The translations under genes were made by a program, and so were the position numbers. Under the pieces are notes generated by a model. It worked only from the letters and a program-made list of their open reading frames with translations. It was not told where the DNA came from and made no database searches. A stretch of DNA of 64,000 nt, taken from an uncultured Odoribacter sp. Its GTDB lineage: Bacteria > Bacteroidota > Bacteroidia > Bacteroidales > Marinifilaceae. Location of the stretch: assembly GCA_910589025.1 (NCBI GenBank), contig CAJURM010000001.1, positions 186,001 through 250,000 on the forward strand, in the 5' to 3' direction. Within the stretch, counting starts at the first letter, position 1, and each line of letters starts with the position of its first letter. Below are positions 53,798 to 62,597 of this stretch, piece by piece.

Positions 53798-55621
53798 ATG
53801 CGTGAATTTTTTTCCATTCTGAAACGGTTTATACCTCCCTACAAATTCCGGGTTTTCAAAAGTGTCCTGTACAACCTCCTGCATGCCGTCTTCGGCACCC
53901 TTTCGATAGCCATGCTTGCACCGGTACTGGGCATACTTTTCGGTACCCAGCCCGATGTGACCGAAAGCGTGCCTTTTGCCTTCGACATCAATTCACTGAA
54001 AACCATTTTCTACTACCACATCACCCATGCCCGCGACGTGTACGGACCGGCCAGTACATTACTGTTTGTCGGGATAGTGGCAATCGTAGCCACCGCACTG
54101 AAAACGGGATTCGCCTATCTGGGGGCTTACGAAACCATCTACATCCGCAACGGTGTAGTACGGGACATCCGTCGGAAGATTTTCACGAAAATCCTCTCCC
54201 TGCCCCTTCCCTTTTTCTCCGAAGAGCGGAAAGGCGACATCATCTCCCGCATGACCGGCGACGTACAGGAAGTGGAAGCATCGGTCATGAGTTCCTTAGA
54301 GATGTTTTTCCAAAGCCCGATACTCATTCTGGTCTATCTCTCCACCATGCTGATGATGAGCTGGCAACTGACCCTCTTTGTCTTTGTGATGCTCCCGATT
54401 ATGGGAACACTCATCGGTAAAGTAGGCAAAAATCTGAAACGCCACTCCCGGGAAGGACAGAACAAAATGGGAGAAATCCTTTCGCTGATGGAAGAAACAC
54501 TCTCCGGACTGCGCATCATCAAAGCCTTCAATGCCGAAAAGAAAGTCAACCAAAAATTTTCGGACGAAAACGAAAGCTACCGCCGCATCCAGAACCGCCT
54601 GATGAGAAGACGCTCGCTGGCGCATCCGATGAGCGAATTTTTAGGCACCATCGTGATTGTACTGGTTCTGTGGTTCGGAGGCACACTGATACTCAACCAC
54701 ACCGGGGCACTCACCGCTCCCGAATTCATTGCCTACATCGCCCTGTTCTACTCCATTATCAATCCGGCGAAGAATCTGACCAACGCTTTTTACAGCATTC
54801 AAAAAGGACTGGCGGCCATGGACCGTATCGATGATATTCTGAAAGCCGAATCTTCGATTCTGGAACCCCGGCAACCTGTAAAAATCAAGGAATTTACTGA
54901 CGCCATCACCTACCGGAATGTCAGCTTCGCCTACAACGAATCCAAGACCGTGTTGAAAAACATCAATCTGACCATCCCGAAAGGCCAGACCGTCGCATTG
55001 GTCGGACAATCCGGCTCCGGGAAAAGCACCTTCGTCGACCTGCTCCCCCGTTTTTACGACATAAACGAAGGGGAAATCACAATCGACGGGAACAACATCA
55101 AAGACTTTTCATTTTATGACCTGCGGGAACTCATGGGCAACGTGAACCAGGACCCCATCCTGTTTAACGACACAATATACAACAATATCGCTTTCGGAGT
55201 GGAAAATGCAACCCCTGAAAAAGTGGAAAATGCGGCGAAGATAGCCAACGCCCACGATTTTATCATGCAAACGGAGAACGGCTATCAGACCGTTATCGGA
55301 GACCGGGGAGGCAAACTAAGCGGCGGACAACGCCAACGGCTGAGCATCGCCCGCGCCGTACTCAAAAATCCGCCGATTATGATTTTAGACGAAGCCACCT
55401 CCGCGCTGGATACCGAATCCGAAAAATTAGTGCAGGAAGCCCTGGACAACCTTATGCGCAACCGCACCTCCATCGTCATTGCCCATCGCCTCTCCACCAT
55501 CAAAAACGCCAACCTCATTTGCGTATTCCATGAAGGAGAAATCGCCGAAAGAGGCACACACGAAGAGTTGCTGCAACTGAACGGCATTTATACAAAACTC
55601 TATCAGATGCAGAATTTTTAA
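53798..55621 (+). CDS. ABC exporter, fused permease-ATPase (MsbA-like)
   Basis: 607 residues. Six membrane helices in the first about 330 residues, then the ATPase: Walker A GQSGSGKST, signature LSGGQRQRLSIARAVL, Walker B PIMILDEATSALDT and the H-loop IVIAHRLST. Half-transporter that works as a homodimer. MsbA (lipid A-core flipping) is a possible role because of the general length and form, but the sequence alone cannot separate it from lipid or peptide exporters. 50 bp after purB, 46 bp before queF. Confidence 0.88.
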   Translation: MREFFSILKRFIPPYKFRVFKSVLYNLLHAVFGTLSIAMLAPVLGILFGTQPDVTESVPFAFDINSLKTIFYYHITHARDVYGPASTLLFVGIVAIVATALKTGFAYLGAYETIYIRNGVVRDIRRKIFTKILSLPLPFFSEERKGDIISRMTGDVQEVEASVMSSLEMFFQSPILILVYLSTMLMMSWQLTLFVFVMLPIMGTLIGKVGKNLKRHSREGQNKMGEILSLMEETLSGLRIIKAFNAEKKVNQKFSDENESYRRIQNRLMRRRSLAHPMSEFLGTIVIVLVLWFGGTLILNHTGALTAPEFIAYIALFYSIINPAKNLTNAFYSIQKGLAAMDRIDDILKAESSILEPRQPVKIKEFTDAITYRNVSFAYNESKTVLKNINLTIPKGQTVALVGQSGSGKSTFVDLLPRFYDINEGEITIDGNNIKDFSFYDLRELMGNVNQDPILFNDTIYNNIAFGVENATPEKVENAAKIANAHDFIMQTENGYQTVIGDRGGKLSGGQRQRLSIARAVLKNPPIMILDEATSALDTESEKLVQEALDNLMRNRTSIVIAHRLSTIKNANLICVFHEGEIAERGTHEELLQLNGIYTKLYQMQNF

Positions 55622-55667
55622 AGGTTGAAACAATTGAAAAGTTAAAGAGTTGAAAGGATTAAAGGAT

Positions 55668-56543
55668 ATGGATGAAGCGGCGCTATTAGGGAAAACGGTG
55701 GCTTATCCGAAATCGTACGCACCGGAAATATTAGTGAAAGTCCCCCGCAGACTGAATCGTGAAATCTATGGCATCGATGCGCCGGACACGCTCTTTTGTG
55801 GCTATGACAGCTGGCACGCCTACGAAGCCGGATTCATCACAGCCAAAGGGCTGCCCGTCTGTGGAGTAGTAAAAATTGTCTATCCCGCCAGCAGTGAATA
55901 TTTGGTGGAAAGCAAATCGCTGAAACTCTATTTAGGGTCGATGAACATGACTTCTTTCGGTGACACTCCCGGTGAAGGCATCTCTCTGTTCACAGAAAGA
56001 ATACGGCAGGATTTAAGCCAATTGCTGGAAACCCCGGCAGAAGTCTGTTTTTACCACGAACCGCCGGCAACCTGTGACTTCGATTTCAGCGAATACGAAA
56101 TCCTGGAAAACAGACCGGAAACAACCCAGGCACATTTCAGTGTCTACCAGGAATGTCCCGCCTACCTGACCGAAAACAGCCGGGAAAGCAACGAAGAATT
56201 GAAAGTGGGAAGCCACCTGTTGAAAAGTAACTGCAAAATCACCACCCAGCCCGACTGGGGAAGCATCTACATCCGGATGAAAGCCCAACGGCTGCCGGAC
56301 AAACTCTCCTTGCTGAAATACATTGTATCCGTACGCAACGAGAATCATTTCCACGAGGAAATATGCGAAATGGTATTCAAACGATTGTCCGACGCCTACC
56401 AACCGGAAATTCTCTCTGTAGCCTGTCTCTACACCCGCCGCGGAGGCATTGACATCTGTCCGGTCCGCGCCAATCACCCCCGCTACCTCCCGACCTCCCT
56501 GCCCCGTGCCGACATCCTCACCGCCCGCACTTTCAGGCAGTAA
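55668..56543 (+). CDS. queF: NADPH-dependent 7-cyano-7-deazaguanine reductase QueF (long form)
   Basis: 291 residues from the ATG at 55668 (MDEAALLGKTVAYPKSY), preferred because AAAGGAT lies just before it and the alignment to the family starts there; an ATG at 55650 is possible. The two-domain form, as in E. coli, has VESKSLKLYLGSMN, the nucleophile Cys near residue 189 in SNCKITTQPDWGSIYI, HEEICEMVF and YTRRGGIDICPVRAN. It reduces preQ0 to preQ1, on the way to queuosine in tRNA. Other queuosine genes are not in the window. Confidence 0.93.
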   Translation: MDEAALLGKTVAYPKSYAPEILVKVPRRLNREIYGIDAPDTLFCGYDSWHAYEAGFITAKGLPVCGVVKIVYPASSEYLVESKSLKLYLGSMNMTSFGDTPGEGISLFTERIRQDLSQLLETPAEVCFYHEPPATCDFDFSEYEILENRPETTQAHFSVYQECPAYLTENSRESNEELKVGSHLLKSNCKITTQPDWGSIYIRMKAQRLPDKLSLLKYIVSVRNENHFHEEICEMVFKRLSDAYQPEILSVACLYTRRGGIDICPVRANHPRYLPTSLPRADILTARTFRQ

Positions 56544-56603
56544 AAGGAGAAGCGAATGAATGAACTGATTCTACTTATTGCGACCTCCCCATGTATGTTT
56601 CTT

Positions 56604-57407
56604 TCATTTTAATAGCTTACGTCCGTTATCATCGCTCTCCAATACCCGCATTTGATGAATCGCTATTTGATTGAGCTTGACAAGCCGCTCGCCCTGTAGT
56701 ATGCCTTGCCCGATGAACACAGCATTTAAGTTTTCCATGTTCGACAAACAAATAAGCTCGCTGATTGTAGCATAATCCCGGATATTCCCTTTCGAATCAG
56801 GATTCGCCTCCTGCCATTGTTTTGCCGTCATACCGAACATTGCCACATTCAGCACGTCGGCTTCGTTGGCATAGATAATGTTTGCCTGTGCGGGCGTAAC
56901 CTCTGCCGGAATAAGATTGTGCTTGATGGCATCGGTGTGTATGCGGTAATTGATTTTCGACAGTTCCCGCTTCGCAGACCAACCGAGCAACTGTTGTTCC
57001 TCACTCTTCAGCCGTTGGTATTCCTTCACAAGAAGCAACTGGAATTTAGGGGAAATCCACATTCCGAAATGGTACGCTATATCCCTATGCGCATACGTGC
57101 CACCATACCGACCTGCCTTCGAATGAATACCTTTCGCATTTGTCCGTTCAATCCATGTTTTTACCGAAAGTACAAAATTGTTGCTTCCTGCCGCATTTTT
57201 AATTGTATCGAATTCGGTACAATTAAAATCGGGGTTATACAGCATTTCCCATTCGCCGAGATATTCAAGAGTGCTTTTAAGGCTTAGCCAACGGAATATT
57301 ATATGCTCTTGCAGTTGGCTACGTGCCATGTCTGTAAGACTGATATAATCCTAATCATTACATTTGACTACGCTAATATCTGTATTCTGAACCGTGATTT
57401 TTGCCAT
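56604..57407 (-). pseudogene. KilA-N domain protein gene interrupted by an in-frame amber codon
   Basis: The natural start is the ATG at 57405-57407: MAKITVQNTDISVVKCND, then a TAG (57351-57353), then DYISLTDMARSQLQEH continuing in the same frame for 241 residues. YISLTDMA is the usual beginning of a KilA-N domain, so the TAG is a point nonsense change inside a once complete gene of 267 codons. An ATG right after it (57329) could restart translation. Visible further on: GGTYAHRDIAYHFGMWISPKFQLLL, typical of the domain. KilA-N proteins come from phages and mobile elements and bind DNA; role here unknown. An exact -7 box precedes the full-length start. Confidence 0.8.
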
Positions 57408-57436
57408 TCTATTGATGTTTCCCTGGGGTTCAGTTC

Positions 57437-57444
57437 CAAAGATA
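57437..57444 (-). promoter_or_regulatory. -7 box for the KilA-N gene
   Basis: The minus strand reads TATCTTTG, exact TAnnTTTG, 30 bp upstream of the ATG at 57407. It supports that start, upstream of the amber codon. Confidence 0.6.
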
Positions 57445-57507
57445 GTTACAATCTATTGAATGGTATCCTTTTGAAAGAACTATTTACGCCCGGAGTTTCA
57501 GTCAATA

Positions 57508-57562
57508 AGTGGAGAAATGAAAAAATGGAGAAGCGGAAAAACCATTTTTCCACTTCTCCACT
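57508..57562. repeat. Long imperfect inverted repeat
   Basis: Arms at 57508-57528 and 57542-57562 match at 19 of 21 positions (AGTGGAGAA...ATGG against its complement) around a 13-base loop. It lies just after the S41 protease gene. No T-tract follows on the minus strand. Confidence 0.6.
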
Positions 57563-57585
57563 GTTCCATTGCTCCCTTTCAACTT

Positions 57586-59169
57586 TTACCCCTTCAACTT
57601 TTTATCATACCGTCCGTCATGCAGGGCTTTCAACGCCTCCCGCATGATTTTATTGTCCTCATTCATCAGGATATACATCTCGTTCATTCCCCACAGATTC
57701 TGCGCTATCAGGGCTTTCAACTGCATTTTCATCGCCGGAATGACCGGAGCCAGCAATTTTTCATCTTCCGGAACCCCCGCCTTCACACCTTCCGCCACAA
57801 TCTCCCGGATCATCTTGTCCGTAACAGTATAATCCTTCACGAATTTGTTAAAATCCGCATATTTCTTTTTCAAATCCGCCCGGTTCCGGTCCACATAATT
57901 GTTGATGTATTGTCCGATTACACTCTTTCCGACCAAACGGTTAAAATAAGAGTAATTTATTCCCGTGTCTATCGGTACAAAAATATCCGGGATGATACCC
58001 CCACCGCCGTACACCGGTCTTTTCTTCAATTTCGTATAATATTTCAGTGTGTCGTTCACCTGAATGCTATCCGCAGAAAGCAACTCCCCGTTACTGTAAC
58101 GTTCATACAACTCCGCCCGGTAATTTCCCTCCTTATACGGTTTCTGGATACAACGTCCCGAAGGCGTATAATAATGGGCAGTCGTCAACCTCACCATCGT
58201 ACCGTCTGTCAACGGATACTGGCGTTGTACCAATCCCTTGCCGAAAGAGCGGCGGCCAATAATCAATCCCCGGTCCCAATCCTGGATAGCTCCGGCAACA
58301 ATCTCGCTCGCCGAAGCGGAATTGCCGTCAATCAATACGACAACACGCCCGTTTTCAAGCAATCCCTTAGCCGTGGCGTACTCCTCCCTCTTCCCGGAAG
58401 ACAAGCCATCGGTGTAAACAATCATCTTTTTATCATCCAGTAAATTATCACCGATACCAATGGCTGCACCCATATAACCGCCCGAATTCCCCTGTAAATC
58501 CAGGATCAAATCTTTCATCCCCTCACCTTGCAATTTGACAACCGCCTCCTCAAACTCCTCGATGGTATTGGCTGAAAACCGGGATATTTTAATGTATCCG
58601 ACCGTCTTGTCAAGCATATAAGCGGCATCTACGCTGTGAATCGGTATCTTGTCCCGGATGATGTCAAAATCCAGCATCTCTCCGTTACGCAACACTTTTA
58701 TCCGGACCAGCGTCCCCTTCTCTCCTTTCAACTTCTTGCGCACGGCGGAATTGCTCAGTTTCACGCCGGCAATATTTTCACCGTTCACCACAATAATGCG
58801 GTCACCGTCCAGCAGTCCGACTTTCTCCGAGGGACCGCCGGGAACCACGGAAACAACCATCAACGTGTCCCGCAAGATAGAAAACTGAATGCCTATCCCG
58901 TAAAATCCCCCTTCCAGCGGTTCATTCATCTCCTCCATTTCCTCCTTGGAAATATAGACCGAATGCGGGTCAAGGTCGGACAGCATCTTCACAATGGCAT
59001 CCTCCGTCAGTTTCGGCAAATTGACCGTATCCACATAAAAAGCATCAATCAAAGCAACCAGCCGCTGAAACTTCAAGGTCTGTTCCCTCACATCGTTATT
59101 GTTGCGCTGAGCCTGTCCTGCCGCCAGGCCCCCCAGCACAATCACTACTAAAACAATAAAACGTTTCAT
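57586..59169 (-). CDS. S41-family C-terminal processing peptidase with PDZ domain
   Basis: 527 residues with a signal peptide (MKRFIVLVVIVLGGLAAGQA). A PDZ domain at about residues 80-170 (GFYGIGIQF, KVGLLDGDRIIVVNGENI), then the S41 protease with DLQGNSGGYMGAA, the nucleophile Ser in GNSASASEIVAGA and the general-base Lys in RRSFGKGLVQRQY. It trims or degrades periplasmic proteins from their C-termini. 21 bp after the phosphoesterase gene, last of the nfo run. Length is larger than Prc of some phyla but normal for Bacteroidota. Confidence 0.93.
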   Translation of the reverse strand: MKRFIVLVVIVLGGLAAGQAQRNNNDVREQTLKFQRLVALIDAFYVDTVNLPKLTEDAIVKMLSDLDPHSVYISKEEMEEMNEPLEGGFYGIGIQFSILRDTLMVVSVVPGGPSEKVGLLDGDRIIVVNGENIAGVKLSNSAVRKKLKGEKGTLVRIKVLRNGEMLDFDIIRDKIPIHSVDAAYMLDKTVGYIKISRFSANTIEEFEEAVVKLQGEGMKDLILDLQGNSGGYMGAAIGIGDNLLDDKKMIVYTDGLSSGKREEYATAKGLLENGRVVVLIDGNSASASEIVAGAIQDWDRGLIIGRRSFGKGLVQRQYPLTDGTMVRLTTAHYYTPSGRCIQKPYKEGNYRAELYERYSNGELLSADSIQVNDTLKYYTKLKKRPVYGGGGIIPDIFVPIDTGINYSYFNRLVGKSVIGQYINNYVDRNRADLKKKYADFNKFVKDYTVTDKMIREIVAEGVKAGVPEDEKLLAPVIPAMKMQLKALIAQNLWGMNEMYILMNEDNKIMREALKALHDGRYDKKLKG

Positions 59170-59190
59170 CTTCCTTACTCTTTAATATCT

Positions 59191-59682
59191 CTATTTTTCA
59201 TATTCCACCAATTCCAGGTCCCTCACATTCCCCGCGTCCAATACAAAGCGTACAGCCGTCCTCACTTTATGGAAACCATACCTGCCGGCAGCCCCCGGAT
59301 TGACATGCAAACAATTCAGTTTCTTATCAAACATGACCTTTGCGATGTGGGAATGCCCGCACACGAAAAGACGGGGAGCCTCGGCCAACAACAACGGTTT
59401 TATACGCAAATCATAACGTCCGGGATACCCCCCGATGTGTGTCATGACCACCTTTACCCCTTCACACTCGAAAACCTCCGTCTCCCGGAACATCTGCCGC
59501 AACACCCCTCCGTCAATATTTCCATACACCGCACGCAAACGGAAACGGGCTGCCAAAGCGTCGGCAACCGCCACATCCCCCATGTCCCCGCAATGCCACA
59601 CTTCATCACAATCCTGAAAAAAATCCGTCAGCTTCGGATCCAACCACCCGTGGGTATCCGACAAGAGTCCGATGCGTTTCAT
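59191..59682 (-). CDS. Metallophosphoesterase (YfcE/MJ0936 family)
   Basis: 163 residues. Two-metal motifs are complete: LLSDTHGW (Asp and His), WHCGDMGD (Asp), YGNIDG (Asn and Asp), MTHIGGYPG (His) and VCGHSHIAKV (His pair). A small phosphodiesterase acting on cyclic or short phosphodiester substrates. Its start overlaps the nfo stop by 4 bp, so it is translationally coupled to nfo. True substrate unknown. Confidence 0.9.
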   Translation of the reverse strand: MKRIGLLSDTHGWLDPKLTDFFQDCDEVWHCGDMGDVAVADALAARFRLRAVYGNIDGGVLRQMFRETEVFECEGVKVVMTHIGGYPGRYDLRIKPLLLAEAPRLFVCGHSHIAKVMFDKKLNCLHVNPGAAGRYGFHKVRTAVRFVLDAGNVRDLELVEYEK

Positions 59683-60515
59683 AAAGCGTAAAGCATTCTG
59701 ATCTCTTCCGCCCAGCCTTCCTCGTCGGGTGTCTCCAGAATCAAAGGCATATCGTCAAAACGGCTGTCGTGCATAATCATCCGGAACGCCGTCACACCTA
59801 TCATCCCCTTCCCGATACATTCATGCCGGTCCACGTGCGACCCGACCCCTTTTTTCGAATCGTTCAGGTGCATGCCTCTCAAATAGTTAAATCCGATAAC
59901 CTCGTCAAAACGGTCGAATGTCTCCGTAAACCCCGCCTCCGTCGAAAGGTCGTATCCGGCAGCAAAAGTATGGCAGGTATCGATACAAACACCAACCCGC
60001 GACTTGTCGTCCACCCGGTCAATGATATAGGCAATCTGTTCAAAAGAATAACCTAAATTGGAACCCTGCCCCGCCGTATTCTCTATCACGGCACAAACAC
60101 CGTGCGTCTGCTCCAAAGCAAGATTAATGGACTCGGCAATCCGTTCCAGACAAGCCTCGTCGGAAATTTTCTTCAAACTGCTGCCCGGATGGAAATTCAG
60201 CAACTCCAGTCCCAGCTGCTCACACCGTTTCATCTCATCCAGGAAAGCCGCCCTGGATTTCTCCAATCCCTCGGCATCCGGATTTCCCAGATTAATCAGA
60301 TAACTGTCGTGAGGCAAAATATGCTTCGGACTGTAACCGTATTCCCGGCAACGTTCCTTAAACAGTGAAATGCTCTGCCCGCTGAGCGGAGCAGACACCC
60401 ACTGCCGCTGATTCTTCGTAAACAGAGCAAAAGCCCGGGCCCCGATAGCATTCGCATTTACCGGAGCATTTTCCACTCCTCCCGTGGCATGCACATGTGC
60501 GCCGATATATTTCAT
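59679..60515 (-). CDS. nfo: Endonuclease IV
   Basis: 278 residues. AP endonuclease of the TIM-barrel type with three zinc ions. Zinc-ligand motifs include HDSYLINLGN, LNFHPGSSL, VIENTAGQG (Glu), VGVCIDTCHTFAAGYDL, MHLNDSKKGVGSHVDRHECIGKG and LILETP. It cleaves DNA beside abasic sites. First gene of the run with the phosphoesterase and S41 protease. An exact -7 box lies 49 bp upstream at 60565-60572. Confidence 0.96.
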   Translation of the reverse strand: MKYIGAHVHATGGVENAPVNANAIGARAFALFTKNQRQWVSAPLSGQSISLFKERCREYGYSPKHILPHDSYLINLGNPDAEGLEKSRAAFLDEMKRCEQLGLELLNFHPGSSLKKISDEACLERIAESINLALEQTHGVCAVIENTAGQGSNLGYSFEQIAYIIDRVDDKSRVGVCIDTCHTFAAGYDLSTEAGFTETFDRFDEVIGFNYLRGMHLNDSKKGVGSHVDRHECIGKGMIGVTAFRMIMHDSRFDDMPLILETPDEEGWAEEIRMLYAL

Positions 60516-60564
60516 AAACTCAAATTCTAAAATGTTCTCCCCTTATTTAACGTCTTCAAGGCCA

Positions 60565-60572
60565 CAAAGGTA
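60565..60572 (-). promoter_or_regulatory. -7 box for the nfo run
   Basis: The minus strand reads TACCTTTG, exact TAnnTTTG, 49 bp upstream of the nfo ATG. Confidence 0.55.
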
Positions 60573-60598
60573 AGAAAAAAACCTGAAACAGTTGAAAG

Positions 60599-60626
60599 AG
60601 ACACAAAGGGACGGGGCTTTTGCGTC
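60599..60626. repeat. Palindromic interspersed repeat, copy A
   Basis: The sequence runs from AGACACAAA through a GC-rich loop GGGACGGGGC to TTTTGCGTC. The arms pair with one G-T. It overlaps the stop codon of the DJ-1-type gene. Same core as copies B (61317-61344) and C (61932-61960), but in the opposite orientation to both. Confidence 0.8.
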
Positions 60627-61233
60627 ATTGCGGGAATAGAGTGCAAAATCCCTGCTTATAGAATTGATAATACATCGCGATGCGCTCCGGCGTGTCGTTC
60701 TCGAGCAACAAAAGCAGCTCTTTTGCAAATTCCAGTGCCGCAGAGCCGTTTGCCGTCACTATGTTCTTATCGCTTACCGCCTGGGCATGGACATATCCGT
60801 CAGAATTGGTGTAAACTTCCCCTCCCCAATATTTCAATTGTTCCAAACCGTTGCCGGTGTGTTTTACGGCGTTAAGAAATCCATGCTTTGCCATGAACGA
60901 AGCCCCGTTGCATATCGCACCGACAATCTTCCCCTTCTCTATGGCTTGTCTGACAATCGGCACGACCTGTTCTGCCGCAGGTGTACTCCACCCGAAGCCA
61001 CCGATCAGCACCAATGCAGCATAATCCTTGGGCATTGTATCAAACGAATAATCGGGCAACGTGTTGAATCTGCCGATTGACTTTACCGGTTCCAAAGTCG
61101 GAGCGACAATCTTATTGACATACTTCGGGGTTTCCTTTAAGGCAAATTCATCGGAGGCGATAGCTTGTGAAAGATACACCGCCTCATGCGCCGCATAGTC
61201 CGGCAAAAGAATGTATAAAATCTCGTTGTTCAT
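60625..61233 (-). CDS. DJ-1/PfpI family (class I glutamine amidotransferase-like) protein
   Basis: 202 residues. The nucleophile elbow VGAICNGASF carries the active Cys, with VLIGGFGWSTPAAEQ before it, a pattern shared by DJ-1/PfpI and related ThiJ-type proteins. Members act as chaperones, deglycases or hydrolases; none can be assigned here. No signal peptide. Its TGA stop lies inside palindromic repeat copy A, and 48 bp separate it from the next upstream gene. Confidence 0.8.
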   Translation of the reverse strand: MNNEILYILLPDYAAHEAVYLSQAIASDEFALKETPKYVNKIVAPTLEPVKSIGRFNTLPDYSFDTMPKDYAALVLIGGFGWSTPAAEQVVPIVRQAIEKGKIVGAICNGASFMAKHGFLNAVKHTGNGLEQLKYWGGEVYTNSDGYVHAQAVSDKNIVTANGSAALEFAKELLLLLENDTPERIAMYYQFYKQGFCTLFPQ

Positions 61234-61281
61234 AACTTATTATCTTTAATTTGTTTCAACTTTCATGTGTGACAGGCTCGT

Positions 61282-61872
61282 CTATCGGGAAAGATTTTCA
61301 TGGACAGATTCCGACTGACACAAAAGCCCCGTCCCTTTGCGTCTTATCACCGGAAATCCGAAAAATCCTCTTTGGAAAGTAAACGTTTTTGTACCTCCTG
61401 TCCGTGTTTTATTGTAGACAGACAAGGAAACAGGAATCTCTTTCTCCATGCCATTTTTAAAAGTCACCTGCAAGTAGTAGTTTTTACGCTCTCCATCCGC
61501 CACGACTCTCCTTCGCCCTACCCGACGGGTTTTCTTATGCGTTTTCTGAAACTTCTGTTGCACAACTACTTCTTCTTCGTATGTAGAAGAAGGATCTGCC
61601 AACCCATAGTTACCTGCAAGAAACAAGGCATAACCAAGAGAGCCCATGCCTATCAAGTGGCACAGGAGATTCACCGTTTTACTTTTATACGCCGTCAACC
61701 ATCCCCATTTCTTGTAAAAAGGGGATGTGATAGCGGCTATCATCAACGCTATTCCGACAGGTATCCACCACGGCGACAGTGTGTTTTCATAAATCATATA
61801 ACCGCCGACACCTGCAAAAAAAAGAAGAAAGAGCGTCACCCCACGAAGTATATTAACGAATGTGGCTTTCAT
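61282..61872 (-). CDS. Small membrane protein with repeat-derived C-terminus
   Basis: 196 residues. Three hydrophobic segments at about residues 8-25, 35-50 and 70-88, then a polar region with a basic patch (KTHKKTRRVGRRRVVADGE) and a beta-rich tail. It has a DUF3592-like feel but the family is not certain. The last 22 residues or so are encoded by palindromic repeat copy B (61317-61344) and the bases after it, including RKGTGLLCQ, so the original stop was probably lost to repeat insertion or the repeat created a new end. Own exact -7 box at 61899-61906. Confidence 0.65.
   Translation of the reverse strand: MKATFVNILRGVTLFLLFFAGVGGYMIYENTLSPWWIPVGIALMIAAITSPFYKKWGWLTAYKSKTVNLLCHLIGMGSLGYALFLAGNYGLADPSSTYEEEVVVQQKFQKTHKKTRRVGRRRVVADGERKNYYLQVTFKNGMEKEIPVSLSVYNKTRTGGTKTFTFQRGFFGFPVIRRKGTGLLCQSESVHENLSR
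61317..61344. repeat. Palindromic interspersed repeat, copy B (inside a coding region)
   Basis: GACACAAAA, then the core GCCCCGTCCC, then TTTGCGTCT. It lies inside the last coding part of the membrane-protein gene and is in the same orientation as copy C. Confidence 0.8.
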
Positions 61873-61898
61873 CGTGTTGCATATTTCATAATTGACTG

Positions 61899-61906
61899 CA
61901 AATATA
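61899..61906 (-). promoter_or_regulatory. -7 box for the small membrane-protein gene
   Basis: The minus strand reads TATATTTG, exact TAnnTTTG, 27 bp upstream of the ATG at 61872. Confidence 0.55.
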
Positions 61907-61931
61907 GCAAGAATTCGTCGAAATAAGCGAA

Positions 61932-61960
61932 AGACACAAAAGCCCCGTCCCTTTGTGTCT
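61932..61960. repeat. Palindromic interspersed repeat, copy C
   Basis: AGACACAAA and TTTGTGTCT are perfect 9-bp arms around the GCCCCGTCCC core. It overlaps the TAG stop of the DUF6266 gene by two bases. Confidence 0.85.
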
Positions 61961-62585
61961 ACTCGGGAAAGAGGAGGACGGAAGGAGAGGCTTGTTTGCC
62001 GTTGGCGCTGACGGCAAAGGCGTAGATGAACATGTGACGGAGGTCGAATCCATCCGGATAGGCAAAGGGCGCAGTGGTGTATCTGCCTTGCCTCTTCCCT
62101 ATTTTAACGATACAGCAACCCGGGTATTGGCAATCCCACAAAACGGCGTAAATGGTATCGGTGTGGGAACAATAGGCGGATAGTTGCTGTTCGGAAACTT
62201 CCGCCCGGATTCGGTAGCCGGAAATACGCAACGAGACAGCGGGTTTTTCCAGTTTGCCCTGCGAGCAGACCAACCGGCGGTAATCGGGACGGACCTGCAT
62301 GTTTTCATCCACATCGAATATGGAAAGGTTAGCACCCACAAAGGCGTTGTGGGACTGAACGGCATACGAAGCGGGAAATCCCAAAAGAGCGACTTTACGG
62401 AAATAGGCGGACAATCTGCCTGCCGCTTTGAACCGCAAACGAACGACCTGTTGTGCCGGAGTGCGGGGGTTCCGGACACATAACGGTTTTCCACGAAGCA
62501 CTCCCTTGCCGCAATAGGTATAGGTCACTACATTGCCCAGACTGTTCCGCAGCCGGAAAAATAAAGAACTTTCAAATATAGCCAT
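61959..62585 (-). CDS. DUF6266-like protein
   Basis: 208 residues, no signal peptide. The N-terminal pattern LRNSLGNVVTYTYCGKGVLRGKP followed by NPRTPAQQVVRLRFKAAGRL matches the DUF6266 family of Bacteroidota: a short beta start, then Gln-rich NPRTPKQQ-type helix. Mid-region SHNAFVGANLSIF is also family-like. Function unknown. It lies 12 bp after a second gene with similar features (62598-63206), so the two form a pair. Ends at palindromic repeat copy C. Confidence 0.75.
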   Translation of the reverse strand: MAIFESSLFFRLRNSLGNVVTYTYCGKGVLRGKPLCVRNPRTPAQQVVRLRFKAAGRLSAYFRKVALLGFPASYAVQSHNAFVGANLSIFDVDENMQVRPDYRRLVCSQGKLEKPAVSLRISGYRIRAEVSEQQLSAYCSHTDTIYAVLWDCQYPGCCIVKIGKRQGRYTTAPFAYPDGFDLRHMFIYAFAVSANGKQASPSVLLFPE

Positions 62586-62597
62586 AACGTCTATTTT

